Positions 17,523 through 26,142 of a stretch of 64,000 bases of DNA are shown piece by piece. This DNA comes from Selenomonas ruminantium AC2024 (GTDB lineage Bacteria > Bacillota > Negativicutes > Selenomonadales > Selenomonadaceae), in NCBI RefSeq assembly GCF_000687995.1, contig NZ_JIAC01000001.1, forward strand, positions 1,550,001 to 1,614,000. The letters are read 5' to 3'. The translations under genes were made by a program, and so were the position numbers. The notes beneath the pieces are model-generated. The model searched no databases. It was not told the origin of the DNA and saw only the letters and a list, made by a program, of their open reading frames with translations. How positions within the stretch are numbered: the first letter of the stretch is position 1; every line of letters begins with the position of its first letter.

Positions 17523-18859
17523 AAATAGTCAAGGCAAGTGAATTAGGCGAAGCAGCCATCAATAAACTTTTGCAGAAGCCTGCTTTTGATGAAGTGGAAC
17601 TGAGCCCGAAAATCCGGGAAGCCAATAAAGCAACTTTCGGCAAGGATATGACGGCGGCAGAACTTGTGTCACAGATTGTGCGTGATGTGCGCTTTGAAGG
17701 TGATAAGGCTGTTCTGCGCTATACGAAACTCATTGACAAAGTGGACTGTGATATCAAGGATTTAGTGGTGACGGAGGAAGAATTTGCCGCTGCAGAGGCG
17801 CAGGCTGACCCACAGGTGGTCGCATCCTTAAAGAAGGCGGCGGAAAACGTGCGCCGTTACCATGAGGAACAGAAGCCCAATTCCTGGATGACTTATCGGG
17901 AACACGGTTCTCTTTTAGGGCAGTCCTTGATTCCGTTGGACAGGGTAGGCATCTATGTGCCCGGCGGCACGGCAGCTTATCCGTCCTCGGTCATTATGAA
18001 CGCTATGCCGGCGGTAGTGGCCGGTGTGGGCGAAATCGTCATGATGGTGCCACCAAAAAATGGCGCCATCAATCCCTATGTGCTCATTGCCGCAAGGCTT
18101 GCAGGCGTAAAGAAAATCTACAAAATCGGCGGCGCACAGGCAATCGCCGCTTTGGCCTTTGGTACGGAAAGTATTCCGCGTGTGGATAAGATTACCGGCC
18201 CCGGCAATATCTTTGTGACCTTGGCCAAAAAAGAAGTCTACGGTCATGTGGATATTGATATGCTGGCGGGGCCCAGTGAAATACTGATTGTGGCGGACGA
18301 CAGCGCAGACCCTGTCTATACAGCGGCCGATATGTTGAGTCAGGCCGAACATGATCCCTTGGCATCAAGTATTGTGATTACCGACAGTGAAAAGCTGGCC
18401 CGGCAGGTAGCAATAGAAGCAGAAAATCAGCTGCAAAAATTGCCGCGTCAGGAAATTGCCCGCGCATCCATCGAGCGCAATGGCCTGATTGTCATTGCAG
18501 ACGATATGATGCAAGCCCTAAGATTTGCCAATACTTCAGCGCCGGAGCATCTGGAACTTTTGACCCGTGAACCCTTCCAGTTGCTGCCCTATGTACGCCA
18601 TGCAGGCGCCGTGTTCTTGGGTGCGTACTCGCCGGAACCATTGGGCGATTATTTTGCGGGGCCGAATCATGTGCTGCCCACGGGCGGCACGGCCCGTTAT
18701 TACAGTGTGCTGAACGTGGAAACCTTTATGAAGCGCACGAGCCTGATTTCCTATACGCAGCCTGCTTTGGAAGCAGTCAGCGAGGATATCATCCGTCTGG
18801 CAGAGACAGAAGGCCTGCAGGCCCATGCCAATGCCATTCGTTTAAGGAGGAAGAATTGA
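17519..18859 (+). CDS. hisD: Histidinol dehydrogenase
   Basis: 446 residues. It shows VPGGTAAYPSSVIMNAMPA, GGAQAIAALAFGTESIP, DKITGPGN, AGPSEILIVAD, the Zn-binding QAEHDP and LPTGGTARYYSVLNVE. It oxidises histidinol to histidine in two NAD-dependent steps. It is slightly longer than the usual 425-435 residues. It starts at ATG 17519 inside the hisG stop and ends one base into hisC, so it is tightly coupled. Confidence 0.96.
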   Translation: MKIVKASELGEAAINKLLQKPAFDEVELSPKIREANKATFGKDMTAAELVSQIVRDVRFEGDKAVLRYTKLIDKVDCDIKDLVVTEEEFAAAEAQADPQVVASLKKAAENVRRYHEEQKPNSWMTYREHGSLLGQSLIPLDRVGIYVPGGTAAYPSSVIMNAMPAVVAGVGEIVMMVPPKNGAINPYVLIAARLAGVKKIYKIGGAQAIAALAFGTESIPRVDKITGPGNIFVTLAKKEVYGHVDIDMLAGPSEILIVADDSADPVYTAADMLSQAEHDPLASSIVITDSEKLARQVAIEAENQLQKLPRQEIARASIERNGLIVIADDMMQALRFANTSAPEHLELLTREPFQLLPYVRHAGAVFLGAYSPEPLGDYFAGPNHVLPTGGTARYYSVLNVETFMKRTSLISYTQPALEAVSEDIIRLAETEGLQAHANAIRLRRKN

Positions 18860-19929
18860 TGTTAAAATACCGTACCGGTTTGAAAGATATGCCGTCCTAT
18901 GATGTGGTGGAGCGGGATTGGCAGATAAAGGTCAACGCCAATGAATGCAATATGAATCTGCCGCCGATGGTCGAGGACCGCGTGATGGGCCGCCTTTCCC
19001 GTGTGGCCTTTAACCGCTATCCAAATGAGGAATACGATTACCTCTGCGAGCAGATTGCCGACAATCACAGATTGCAAAAGGAAAATGTTTTGCTCGGCAA
19101 TGGTTCCAGTGAAATCATTGAAAAACTCTTTTTCTGCTTTGGCGGCACTAAGGCAAAAAAAATCGTTTATCCTGTGCCCTCTTTTTCCATGTATGGTATC
19201 TATGCCAAAGCGGCACAGGCGCAGGGAATCGCTGTTGATTTGAATGAAGATTATACGCTGGATAAAGAAAAATTCGTGCAGGTCATCAACGAGGAAAAGG
19301 CAGGACTTGCCGTTATCTGCAATCCCAATAATCCGACAGGTACGGCTTATGCTCTGGCCGATATCGAATACATTGCGGCCAATATCCATAAAAACTGCGC
19401 GCTGCTGATTGATGAAGCCTATATGGAATTTTATGGTCAGACGGCAGTGGGGCTGCTAACAAAATACCCGAATCTGATTGTGGCGCGGACGTTCTCCAAA
19501 GCCTATGGCCTGGCATCTGCCCGCGTGGGTTATATGCTGGCCAGCAAGGAAATCGTGGAGATGATTGGCAAGTCCTATATGCCTTATCATATGAATGTTT
19601 TGTCCTTGGTTACGGCCGATATTGTCTATCAGATGCGCCATGAATATGTGCCGCGCATTCAGATGATGATTGCCGAACGCAAGCGCATGACCACTCTTTT
19701 GGACAAACTGCCCGGCGTGACGGTTTACCCTTCGGAAACGAATTTTATTCTGATTAAATATGCCAAAGCGGAGGAATTAAACCAGTATCTGGAAGAAAAA
19801 GGCATCGGCGTGCGCAGCTTTGGCAAGGCACCGCGCCTTGAAAACTGCCTGCGCATTTCCATGGGCCTGCGCGAGGAAAATGATACCTGGTATAACGAGA
19901 TGAAAGCCTTTGTGGAGGGACGGGCATGA
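18859..19929 (+). CDS. hisC: Histidinol-phosphate aminotransferase
   Basis: 356 residues from ATG 18859, eight bases after AAGGAGG (18844-18850). It is a class I/II PLP aminotransferase: NECNMNLPP near the N-terminus, LGNGSSEIIEKL, CNPNNPTGTAY, DEAYMEF and the PLP lysine in ARTFSKAYGLASARVGY. It transaminates imidazole-acetol phosphate with glutamate. It overlaps hisB by ATGA. Confidence 0.94.
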   Translation: MLKYRTGLKDMPSYDVVERDWQIKVNANECNMNLPPMVEDRVMGRLSRVAFNRYPNEEYDYLCEQIADNHRLQKENVLLGNGSSEIIEKLFFCFGGTKAKKIVYPVPSFSMYGIYAKAAQAQGIAVDLNEDYTLDKEKFVQVINEEKAGLAVICNPNNPTGTAYALADIEYIAANIHKNCALLIDEAYMEFYGQTAVGLLTKYPNLIVARTFSKAYGLASARVGYMLASKEIVEMIGKSYMPYHMNVLSLVTADIVYQMRHEYVPRIQMMIAERKRMTTLLDKLPGVTVYPSETNFILIKYAKAEELNQYLEEKGIGVRSFGKAPRLENCLRISMGLREENDTWYNEMKAFVEGRA

Positions 19930-20513
19930 ATAGAATCGCTGCAGTAAACAGGGAAACGGCCGAAACGAAAATTGCTCTGCAGTTAAATCTTGACGGTGCG
20001 GGCAATGGTACGATTGATTCCGGTATCGGCTTTTTCGACCATATGTTAAATCTCATGGTGGTACATGGGCAGCTGGATTTGGACTTGCGCTGTGATGGGG
20101 ATTTGGAAGTAGATGGCCATCACAGTGTAGAAGATATTGGCATCGCTTTGGGGGATGCCTTTAAGGAAGCCATTGGCGATAAAAAGGGAATCTGCCGTTA
20201 TGGCACCTTTTATCTGCCGATGGATGAATCCTTGGCCTTTGTTACGCTCGATATCAGCGGGCGGCCATTTCTCGTCTATGATGGCGGCGAAATGGCTCCT
20301 ATGGTGGGCGGTTTTGATACGGAACTCACCGAGGAATTTCTGCGGGCTTTTGCCATGCACGCGGGTATTACCCTCCATGTAAAAGTCCTTTATGGCACGA
20401 ATACCCATCATAAGATTGAAGCGATTTTCAAGGCTTTGGGTCATGCACTGCGAATTGCGGTAAACCAGGACCCGAAGGTTAAAGGTGTTCCATCGACCAA
20501 AGGGATGCTCTAA
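19926..20513 (+). CDS. hisB: Imidazoleglycerol-phosphate dehydratase
   Basis: 195 residues, the monofunctional type without a phosphatase domain. It shows the Mn-binding motifs DHMLNLMVVHGQLDL, GHHSVEDIGIALG, HAGITLHV and THHKIEAIFKALGHAL. It dehydrates imidazole glycerol phosphate to imidazole acetol phosphate. As no phosphatase is fused, histidinol phosphate must be hydrolysed by another enzyme. Confidence 0.96.
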   Translation: MNRIAAVNRETAETKIALQLNLDGAGNGTIDSGIGFFDHMLNLMVVHGQLDLDLRCDGDLEVDGHHSVEDIGIALGDAFKEAIGDKKGICRYGTFYLPMDESLAFVTLDISGRPFLVYDGGEMAPMVGGFDTELTEEFLRAFAMHAGITLHVKVLYGTNTHHKIEAIFKALGHALRIAVNQDPKVKGVPSTKGML

Positions 20514-20525
20514 GGAGGGCGGCTG

Positions 20526-21149
20526 ATGATTGCAATAATTGACTATGGGGTAGGCAATTTATTCAGTGTGGAAAAGGCTTTTGCGGCTTTGGGTGCAGAG
20601 GCAAAGATTACCAATAATCCCGCGGAAATAAAATCGGCAGAAAAACTGGTGCTGCCCGGGGTGGGCGCTTTCGGTGACTGCATGAAGAATCTGGAAGACA
20701 GCGGACTTATCCCGCTGCTGAAAGAGGAAGTGGCAGCAGGCAAGCCCTTACTCGGCATTTGCGTGGGCTTGCAGATTCTCTTTGACGGCAGTGAGGAATC
20801 GCCGTCAGCAAAAGGTTTGGGGCTTATTCCCGGACAGGTAAAAAGAATTCAGGCCGAAGATTTGAAAGTGCCGCATATGGGCTGGAATCGGCTGCATATC
20901 GCTGAACCACGCCAGTCGCAGGACTTATTTGCGGGGCTGGAGCAGGATAAGGAATATGTTTATTTTGTACATAGTTTCCATGCAGTGCCACAAGATAAAT
21001 CCGTTATTACAGCTACAACAGATTATGGAGAAAAGCTTACGGCTTCGGTGCAAAAGGGAAATATATTCGCTACTCAGTTTCACCCGGAAAAATCTGGAGA
21101 CGTTGGTTTGCATATAATTGATAATTTCTGCAAAGGGAGGATTCTATGA
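20526..21149 (+). CDS. hisH: Imidazole glycerol phosphate synthase, glutaminase subunit
   Basis: 207 residues, a class I glutamine amidotransferase. The nucleophile is in GICVGLQILF and the His-Glu pair in QFHPEKSGDVGL. It supplies ammonia to HisF, but no hisF lies in this operon. ATG 20526 follows AAGGAGG. From about the last third of this gene onwards codon use becomes more A+T-rich than in hisG-hisC. Confidence 0.95.
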   Translation: MIAIIDYGVGNLFSVEKAFAALGAEAKITNNPAEIKSAEKLVLPGVGAFGDCMKNLEDSGLIPLLKEEVAAGKPLLGICVGLQILFDGSEESPSAKGLGLIPGQVKRIQAEDLKVPHMGWNRLHIAEPRQSQDLFAGLEQDKEYVYFVHSFHAVPQDKSVITATTDYGEKLTASVQKGNIFATQFHPEKSGDVGLHIIDNFCKGRIL

Positions 21150-21868
21150 TTATTTTTCCGGCGATTGATATTCGGGGCGGGAAATGTGTTCGCTTGCTGA
21201 AAGGTGACTTTAATCAGGAAACGGTGTTTTCAGATAGTCCTGCAGATATGGCTCGTAAGTGGCAGTTGCAGGGGGCTGAGTATTTACACTTGGTTGACTT
21301 GGATGGCGCATTGGCAGGTTCCTCCCAAAACTTAGCGGCGATTGAAGAAATATTGAAGGTTGTCGATATTCCTACGGAACTTGGCGGCGGTATCCGCAAT
21401 ATGGAACAGATTGATAAACTGCTTTCTTTGGGAATTACTCGGGTTATTCTGGGGTCCGTTGCGGTAAAAAATCCTGCTTTGGTAAAAGAAGCCTGCGCGA
21501 AATATGGGGAACGTATTGTCGTGGGCATTGATGCCAAAGATGGAATCGTGGCTGTGGAAGGCTGGGGCGAATCCGGCAATATCGGCGTAATTGAATTAGC
21601 GCAAAAGATGAAAGCTGCCGGCGTGAAGACCATCATCTATACGGACATTTCCCGCGATGGAACCTTGAGCGGTGTAAATGTCGAAGCTACGGTTAAACTT
21701 GCACAGGAAAGCGGTGTGAAAATCGTTGCTTCCGGCGGGGTAAAATCTCTGGACGATATAAAAGCGCTGAAAGAACATGAAAATGATGGTATCGAAGGTG
21801 TGATTGCAGGCAAATCCATTTATATGGGAACTTTGGATTTAGTGGAGGCAATAAAAATCGCCAAATAG
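21146..21868 (+). CDS. hisA: Phosphoribosylformimino-5-aminoimidazole carboxamide ribotide isomerase
   Basis: 240 residues, a (beta/alpha)8 barrel. It opens with IIFPAIDIRGGKCVRLLKGD (acid catalyst Asp8) and shows LGGGIRNMEQ, VVGIDAKDG, the second catalytic Asp in YTDISRDGTL, and VIAGKSIYMG. It overlaps hisH by ATGA and is the last gene of the operon here. The expected hisF and hisI/hisIE are not found downstream. Confidence 0.95.
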   Translation: MIIFPAIDIRGGKCVRLLKGDFNQETVFSDSPADMARKWQLQGAEYLHLVDLDGALAGSSQNLAAIEEILKVVDIPTELGGGIRNMEQIDKLLSLGITRVILGSVAVKNPALVKEACAKYGERIVVGIDAKDGIVAVEGWGESGNIGVIELAQKMKAAGVKTIIYTDISRDGTLSGVNVEATVKLAQESGVKIVASGGVKSLDDIKALKEHENDGIEGVIAGKSIYMGTLDLVEAIKIAK

Positions 21869-21901
21869 GGATGATTTCTCAGAAAATTTTTCAAAAAATA
21901 C

Positions 21902-21930
21902 TTGCCAAATTCTTTTTTATTGACTAAAAT
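21902..21930 (+). promoter_or_regulatory. Promoter of small coiled-coil protein gene
   Basis: TTGCCA (21902-21907), a 17-bp spacer and TAAAAT (21925-21930), in very A+T-rich sequence just after hisA. Each box matches five of six consensus bases. Confidence 0.65.
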
Positions 21931-21966
21931 AAAAACAGATTATTTTTCTATAAAGGAGAAATGGAA

Positions 21967-22170
21967 ATGGCAAGAAAAGCAAATTACGACGAAAAGATTA
22001 GCGCAATCGAAGCAAAAATTGCAAAGAAACAGGATGAGCTCAAAGCACTGAAAGCTCAGCTTAATGAAATCAAAGCTAAGAAAGCTCAGGACGATTACAA
22101 AGAGCTGACGGAATACATGGCAGCTAACAACCTGTCCGCTTCCGAAGTGCTGGCTTCCATTAAGGGCTAA
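21967..22170 (+). CDS. Small charged coiled-coil protein
   Basis: 67 residues from ATG 21967, eight bases after AAAGGAG; an ATG six bases earlier is too close to the ribosome binding site. Residues ~8-45 are a Lys/Glu/Ala-rich heptad pattern (KISAIEAKIAKKQDELKALK) predicted to form a coiled coil, and the end (ELTEYMAANNLSASEVLASIKG) is amphipathic. It has its own promoter and terminator and strongly biased codons, suggesting high expression. I do not recognise the family; DNA-binding or assembly roles are possible but unsupported. Confidence 0.8.
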   Translation: MARKANYDEKISAIEAKIAKKQDELKALKAQLNEIKAKKAQDDYKELTEYMAANNLSASEVLASIKG

Positions 22171-22198
22171 TCAGCAACAGTTTTATATCGGAATTTCC

Positions 22199-22234
22199 AA
22201 GGGAATCATTGCTCTGGCAGTGGTTCCCTTTTGC
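22199..22234 (+). terminator. Terminator of small coiled-coil gene
   Basis: AAGGGAATCATTGC pairs with GCAGTGGTTCCCTT (one mismatch), ending in TTTTGCT. Confidence 0.7.
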
Positions 22235-22426
22235 TGTGCCATCTTTGTGCGCGGTAGGGAGGCGTATTTTTAAGGCGATTTTAATGAAATATTCAGATAT
22301 ATTTCAGCTGGCAGGGGTAAAATAATCTCATGATTTCGGCAGGAGATTGTCATTCCTTGTGGAAGTCATAAGGTAGATGAGAATGCTCATCAATGGTTAC
22401 CAATCTATACAGTAGGAGGCAAGCGT

Positions 22427-22642
22427 ATGAGGATCAGCAAGTTGCGAAACATGTCAAAGTCGTTGTTCTGGGGCGACAGACCTTTACCTGAGGACTCTGA
22501 GATGAAGGGGGTTATTGAAACCGACACTGGGCGGACGGGGATTCTCCTGAAGCTGAAAAATGGGATGTACGTGCTGGGGACGGCAGGCACCCTGACGAAA
22601 TTGAATCAGGAAAAGATTCGCCATAAATTAAAGGAAGCATAG
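22427..22642 (+). CDS. Hypothetical small protein
   Basis: 71 residues, ATG 22427 seven bases after TAGGAGG. The N-terminus is basic; the centre (GRTGILLKLKNGMYVLGTAGTL) alternates hydrophobic residues like a small beta barrel, and the C-terminus is helical and basic. The family is unrecognised. It is isolated, and a long inverted repeat lies 52 bp after the stop. Confidence 0.65.
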   Translation: MRISKLRNMSKSLFWGDRPLPEDSEMKGVIETDTGRTGILLKLKNGMYVLGTAGTLTKLNQEKIRHKLKEA

Positions 22643-22693
22643 GCAGGAAAGCCGATACCATATATTGATTGTGACAGAGGCACAGACAGGAAG

Positions 22694-22741
22694 CCCCTTC
22701 TGACATATAATATCACTGTGTATTATATAAGTCAGAAGGGG
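22694..22741 (+). promoter_or_regulatory. Inverted repeat before ferredoxin gene
   Basis: CCCCTTCTGAC (22694-22704) pairs perfectly with GTCAGAAGGGG (22731-22741), and TATAATA/TATTATA (22706-22712, 22721-22727) extends the stem. The 3' arm carries AGAAGGGG, the only purine-rich candidate ribosome binding site for ATG 22754, and TTGTTTCTTT follows. It is either a terminator of the upstream gene or a translational control hairpin. Confidence 0.6.
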
Positions 22742-22753
22742 TTGTTTCTTTAT

Positions 22754-22969
22754 ATGACGGAAAAGGTGAAAAAAATATCTCCCCGCCATGCGGTGGTGGA
22801 TAGAGGCGCCTGTGTGGCCTGTGGCACCTGTGAGGATGTGTGTCCCCGGGGCGCTATTGCCATTTATCGGGGACAGTATGCTAAGGTGCAGGAGGAACAC
22901 TGTGTGGGCTGCGGCATCTGCGCTAGGGAATGTCCGGCATCCATCATCAAAGTGGAGGTGCGGGCATGA
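22754..22969 (+). CDS. 2[4Fe-4S] ferredoxin
   Basis: 71 residues from ATG 22754. Two typical clusters are seen: CVACGTCEDVCP and CVGCGICARECP. There is no extra domain. It overlaps the next gene by four bases (ATGA), so it probably passes electrons to or from that membrane protein. The start is uncertain because the purine-rich site is 13 bases away; an in-frame TTG at 22742 is an alternative. Confidence 0.85.
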   Translation: MTEKVKKISPRHAVVDRGACVACGTCEDVCPRGAIAIYRGQYAKVQEEHCVGCGICARECPASIIKVEVRA

Positions 22970-23541
22970 AGAAACGCTGGTATCATTATCTCTGGATTTG
23001 GTCGCTGCTTTATTTTTGCATGGGCTTTTTCAACATTCTCTTTGCCTGGCTGGGGCTGGTGAGCTTTGCTCTGCCCTTGATTATGGCCATTGGCTTTGGT
23101 CATAAGGGCTTTTGCAACCGCTATTGCGACCGCGGGCAGACGCTTAGGGCTTTGGGGCAGCTGGGCTTTTCTCGGCGGCGGGATATGCCGGACTGGATGA
23201 AGGGCCGGGCCTTTCGCTATGGCTTTATGGTCTTTTTCTTCGGTATGTTTGGCAGTGTTCTCTATACGACCTGGTTGGTGTATAGCGGTGCAGAATCCCT
23301 GCAGCAGGTGGTGTCGCTGTTTTGGACTTTTCATTTTCCTTGGGAATGGGCATACAGCGGCGCGGTTTCTCCCTGGACGGCGCAGTTTGCCTTTGGGCTC
23401 TACAGTTTGATGCTGACATCGGAGGTTATTGCCATGGTAACCATGCTGCTGTTCCGTCCACGTTCCTGGTGTGTGTACTGTCCCATGGGCACATTAACCC
23501 AGCTGATTTGTCAGGCCAAGGGCGAAAAGCAGGAAAGCTGA
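22966..23541 (+). CDS. Membrane Fe-S protein, NapH/NosR-like
   Basis: 191 residues from ATG 22966, behind GGAGGTG. About four membrane segments (~12-35, 84-105, 135-155, 160-180) and two cysteine pairs facing one side, CNRYCDRGQ and CVYCPMGTL, as in the polyferredoxin-type membrane proteins of the NapH/RdxA group. It lacks the cytoplasmic ferredoxin domain of full-length NapH, which is supplied by the separate ferredoxin encoded just upstream. The redox partner and pathway are unknown. Confidence 0.72.
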   Translation: MKKRWYHYLWIWSLLYFCMGFFNILFAWLGLVSFALPLIMAIGFGHKGFCNRYCDRGQTLRALGQLGFSRRRDMPDWMKGRAFRYGFMVFFFGMFGSVLYTTWLVYSGAESLQQVVSLFWTFHFPWEWAYSGAVSPWTAQFAFGLYSLMLTSEVIAMVTMLLFRPRSWCVYCPMGTLTQLICQAKGEKQES

Positions 23542-23599
23542 CTTTTTTCGCGAATATGAACAAGGTGATTAGAAATTTTGTTCATAGGGGGCCTTTGAC

Positions 23600-24714
23600 A
23601 TGCCAACGGGGCGGTTGTATTTTCTCGACAATCTTAAATGGTTTATTATCTGGCTGATGGTGGTGTTCCACGGAGCCATGTGCTATATGGCTTATGCGCC
23701 TGATTGGTGGTACGTGGTGGACAAGGCCAATCCTGTGTTGTCGGCAACGCTCTTTGTCTGTTGGGCAGATATCTTCATCATGCCGGTGATGTTCTTCATT
23801 TCGGGGTACTTCGGGCTGATGTCCATGGCCCGTCATGGCATCCGTTTGTTCTGGCAAAAGAAGGTGGCGCGGATTATCCTGCCCTGGCTCTTTGGCAGTA
23901 TCTTCATTGCGCCGGTGGTGACTTATATCATTCTGGCCAGCCGTCAGTCGGCTATGGGCTTTGGAGAGTTTTACACCACGCTCTTTTGGGGCCTCTTTAT
24001 GAGCAGGCGCAGTATTGGTATCTGGGCGCATTGCTCGCCCTGTATGTCTGGCTGATGATGGCTGTGCGGATTTTTCCCAGCCTGTGCGTGCAGCGGGCGG
24101 GAAAGCCTGGAGCGGGCATGTTTGTTGCGATGTTTCTGTTGGCCGCTGCTAGTATTGGTCTGATTAGTTCCCATATGCATCCGGATACCTGGCGCTTCTT
24201 TGCCTACATTCTCGTTCTGCAGCCCGTGCGGATTCCACTGTATATCATGGTGTTTTTCGCGGGGACCTGGGCCTGGCGGCAGAAATGGTTTGCAGATGGC
24301 GGCTACGTGCCCGGAGCCGGTAAGTGGGGGGCGGCCTTTGCCCTGACAGGTGCCGTTTACCTTTGGCAGAAATTCGTCCTGCCGGTGTTGGGCTTGAGTA
24401 CGGAAACCATGGTCTGGATTAATGCCGTTACCATGGGAGCTTTCGCCATATCATCCCTGTTCTTTTTGCTGGGGCTTTTCTATCTATACTTTAATTTTGC
24501 AGGGCGCTATCTGTCAGTCTTAGGGGGCACTTCTTATGGTGTGTATTATCTCCATATGCCCATACTGTTTCCCATAGCCTGGGCGTTTGTGAGCGTGGAC
24601 ATGAATGTGTACCTCAAATATATCTGCGTCTGTGTTTTGACTCTGGCTGTTTGTTATGCAGGGAGCCGCTATGGCTTGTCCCAGATAAAGAGTTTTGCCT
24701 TGCCGAAGAAGTGA
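23600..24714 (+). pseudogene. Acyltransferase-3 family membrane protein with frameshift
   Basis: The first reading frame (from ATG 23600, starting MPTGRLYFLDNLKWFIIWLMVVFHG, shown here only in part as FLDNLKWFIIWLMVVFHG) encodes the N-terminal third of an acyltransferase-3 protein. Continuity is lost at about 23996-24000, where a T-run in CTCTTTATGAG is one base short. Adding one T joins LFWGLF to YEQAQYWYLGALLALYVW in the other frame, which runs to 24714 with eight or so further membrane segments. Such proteins acylate envelope sugars or antibiotics. Whether this is a true inactivating mutation or a sequencing error cannot be told here. Confidence 0.8.
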
Positions 24715-24733
24715 GAGGTCTGGAGGTGTTTGT

Positions 24734-26125
24734 ATGCCGTTGTTAGGTGCTTGCGCGGTTCCCCATCCGCCGCTGATTATCCCGGAGATTGGCCGGGGAC
24801 AGGAGCAGGGGATTTCCGCTACCATTGAGGCGTATAAAAAAGCTGCCCAGTGGGCGGTGGAAAAAGAGCCGGATTTAATTGTCATCACCAGTCCCCATGC
24901 AAAGATGTATGCCGACTATCTGCAGATTTCTGCAGGAGCAGGAGCTAAGGGGAGTTTTGCAGCTTTTGGTCATCCAGAGGTGGCCTTTGCTGTGGATTAT
25001 GATGCGGAATTTGTGGCAGAGCTTTGCGCATTGGCGAATGAAATCAAACTGCCTGCGGGAACTTTGGGCAAGCAGGATGGTGGCCTTGACCATGGCACCA
25101 TGATTCCCCTGTATTTTTTGCAGCAGGCAGGCTATCAGGGAAAAATTGTCCGCATTGGTCTGTCGGGGCTGCCAAGGGATAATCATTATGCCCTGGGCGT
25201 CCTCTTGGCGCTGGCAGCAGAAAAACTTGGGCGGCGCATGGTGCTGGTGGCCAGCGGCGACCTCTCCCATAAGCTCAAAGAAGATGGGCCATATGGCTTT
25301 GACCCTGCAGGGCCGGTATTTGACGCCCGCATGGGTGAATGTTTTAAGGATGGGGACTTCCTGAAACTTTTGACCACACCGGCAGACATGGCGGATGCGG
25401 CGGCTGAATGCGGTCTGCGTTCCTTCTGGATTATGGCGGGCTCCTTGGATAGATGGCAGGTCAGGCCGCAGCTGCTCTCGCTGGAGGGGCCTTTTGGTGT
25501 GGGCTATGGCGTGGCGCTTTTTGACCTGGCCAAGCGCGACGAAAGCCGTAACATCGGAGAACAGGCTGCAGAAGCACAGCGGGCAGAGATGGAAAAACTC
25601 CGGGCGCGGGAGGACGAGTATCTCGCATTGGCCCGATATTCCTTGGAACATTATGTGCGCACGGGCCGGCGGGCGGCGCTGCCGGACAATCTGCCGCAGG
25701 AGCTCACGGGACAGAAGGCCGGGGCCTTTGTCAGCATCAAGAAGGATGGCCAGCTTAGAGGCTGTATTGGCACCATCCTGCCAGTGCGGGGAAGCCTTGC
25801 CGAGGAAATTCTCTACAATGCGGTGTCGGCAGGTACTGGCGACCCGCGCTTTTCGCCTGTGACCGAGGCGGAATTAGCCGAACTGGTCTATGATGTGGAT
25901 GTGCTCTCGGTGCCGGAACCCATTGCAGGCACCGAGCAGCTCGATGTGAAGCGTTACGGCGTTATCGTGGAGTCGGCAGACGGCAATCGCCGAGGGTTGC
26001 TTCTGCCGGACTTGGCCGGCGTGGATACGGTGGCCAAGCAGGTGGACATCGCCCGCAAGAAGGGCAATATTGCCCCTGGGGAACAGGTGAAGCTCTATCG
26101 CTTTACCGTGACCCGTCATGTATAA
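24734..26125 (+). CDS. LigB-like / AMMECR1 fusion (AmmeMemoRadiSam system protein A type)
   Basis: 463 residues from ATG 24734, with GGAGGTG five bases upstream. The N-terminal ~260 residues are a class III extradiol dioxygenase-like (LigB) domain ([31 protein letters not shown]). The C-terminal ~180 residues are AMMECR1 ([17 protein letters not shown], and [12 protein letters not shown]). This architecture occurs in the AmmeMemoRadiSam set together with a radical SAM protein; that radical SAM gene is not nearby. The biochemical role of the set is unsettled. Confidence 0.85.
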   Translation: MPLLGACAVPHPPLIIPEIGRGQEQGISATIEAYKKAAQWAVEKEPDLIVITSPHAKMYADYLQISAGAGAKGSFAAFGHPEVAFAVDYDAEFVAELCALANEIKLPAGTLGKQDGGLDHGTMIPLYFLQQAGYQGKIVRIGLSGLPRDNHYALGVLLALAAEKLGRRMVLVASGDLSHKLKEDGPYGFDPAGPVFDARMGECFKDGDFLKLLTTPADMADAAAECGLRSFWIMAGSLDRWQVRPQLLSLEGPFGVGYGVALFDLAKRDESRNIGEQAAEAQRAEMEKLRAREDEYLALARYSLEHYVRTGRRAALPDNLPQELTGQKAGAFVSIKKDGQLRGCIGTILPVRGSLAEEILYNAVSAGTGDPRFSPVTEAELAELVYDVDVLSVPEPIAGTEQLDVKRYGVIVESADGNRRGLLLPDLAGVDTVAKQVDIARKKGNIAPGEQVKLYRFTVTRHV

Positions 26126-26142
26126 AATGGAGTGGACTGCAT

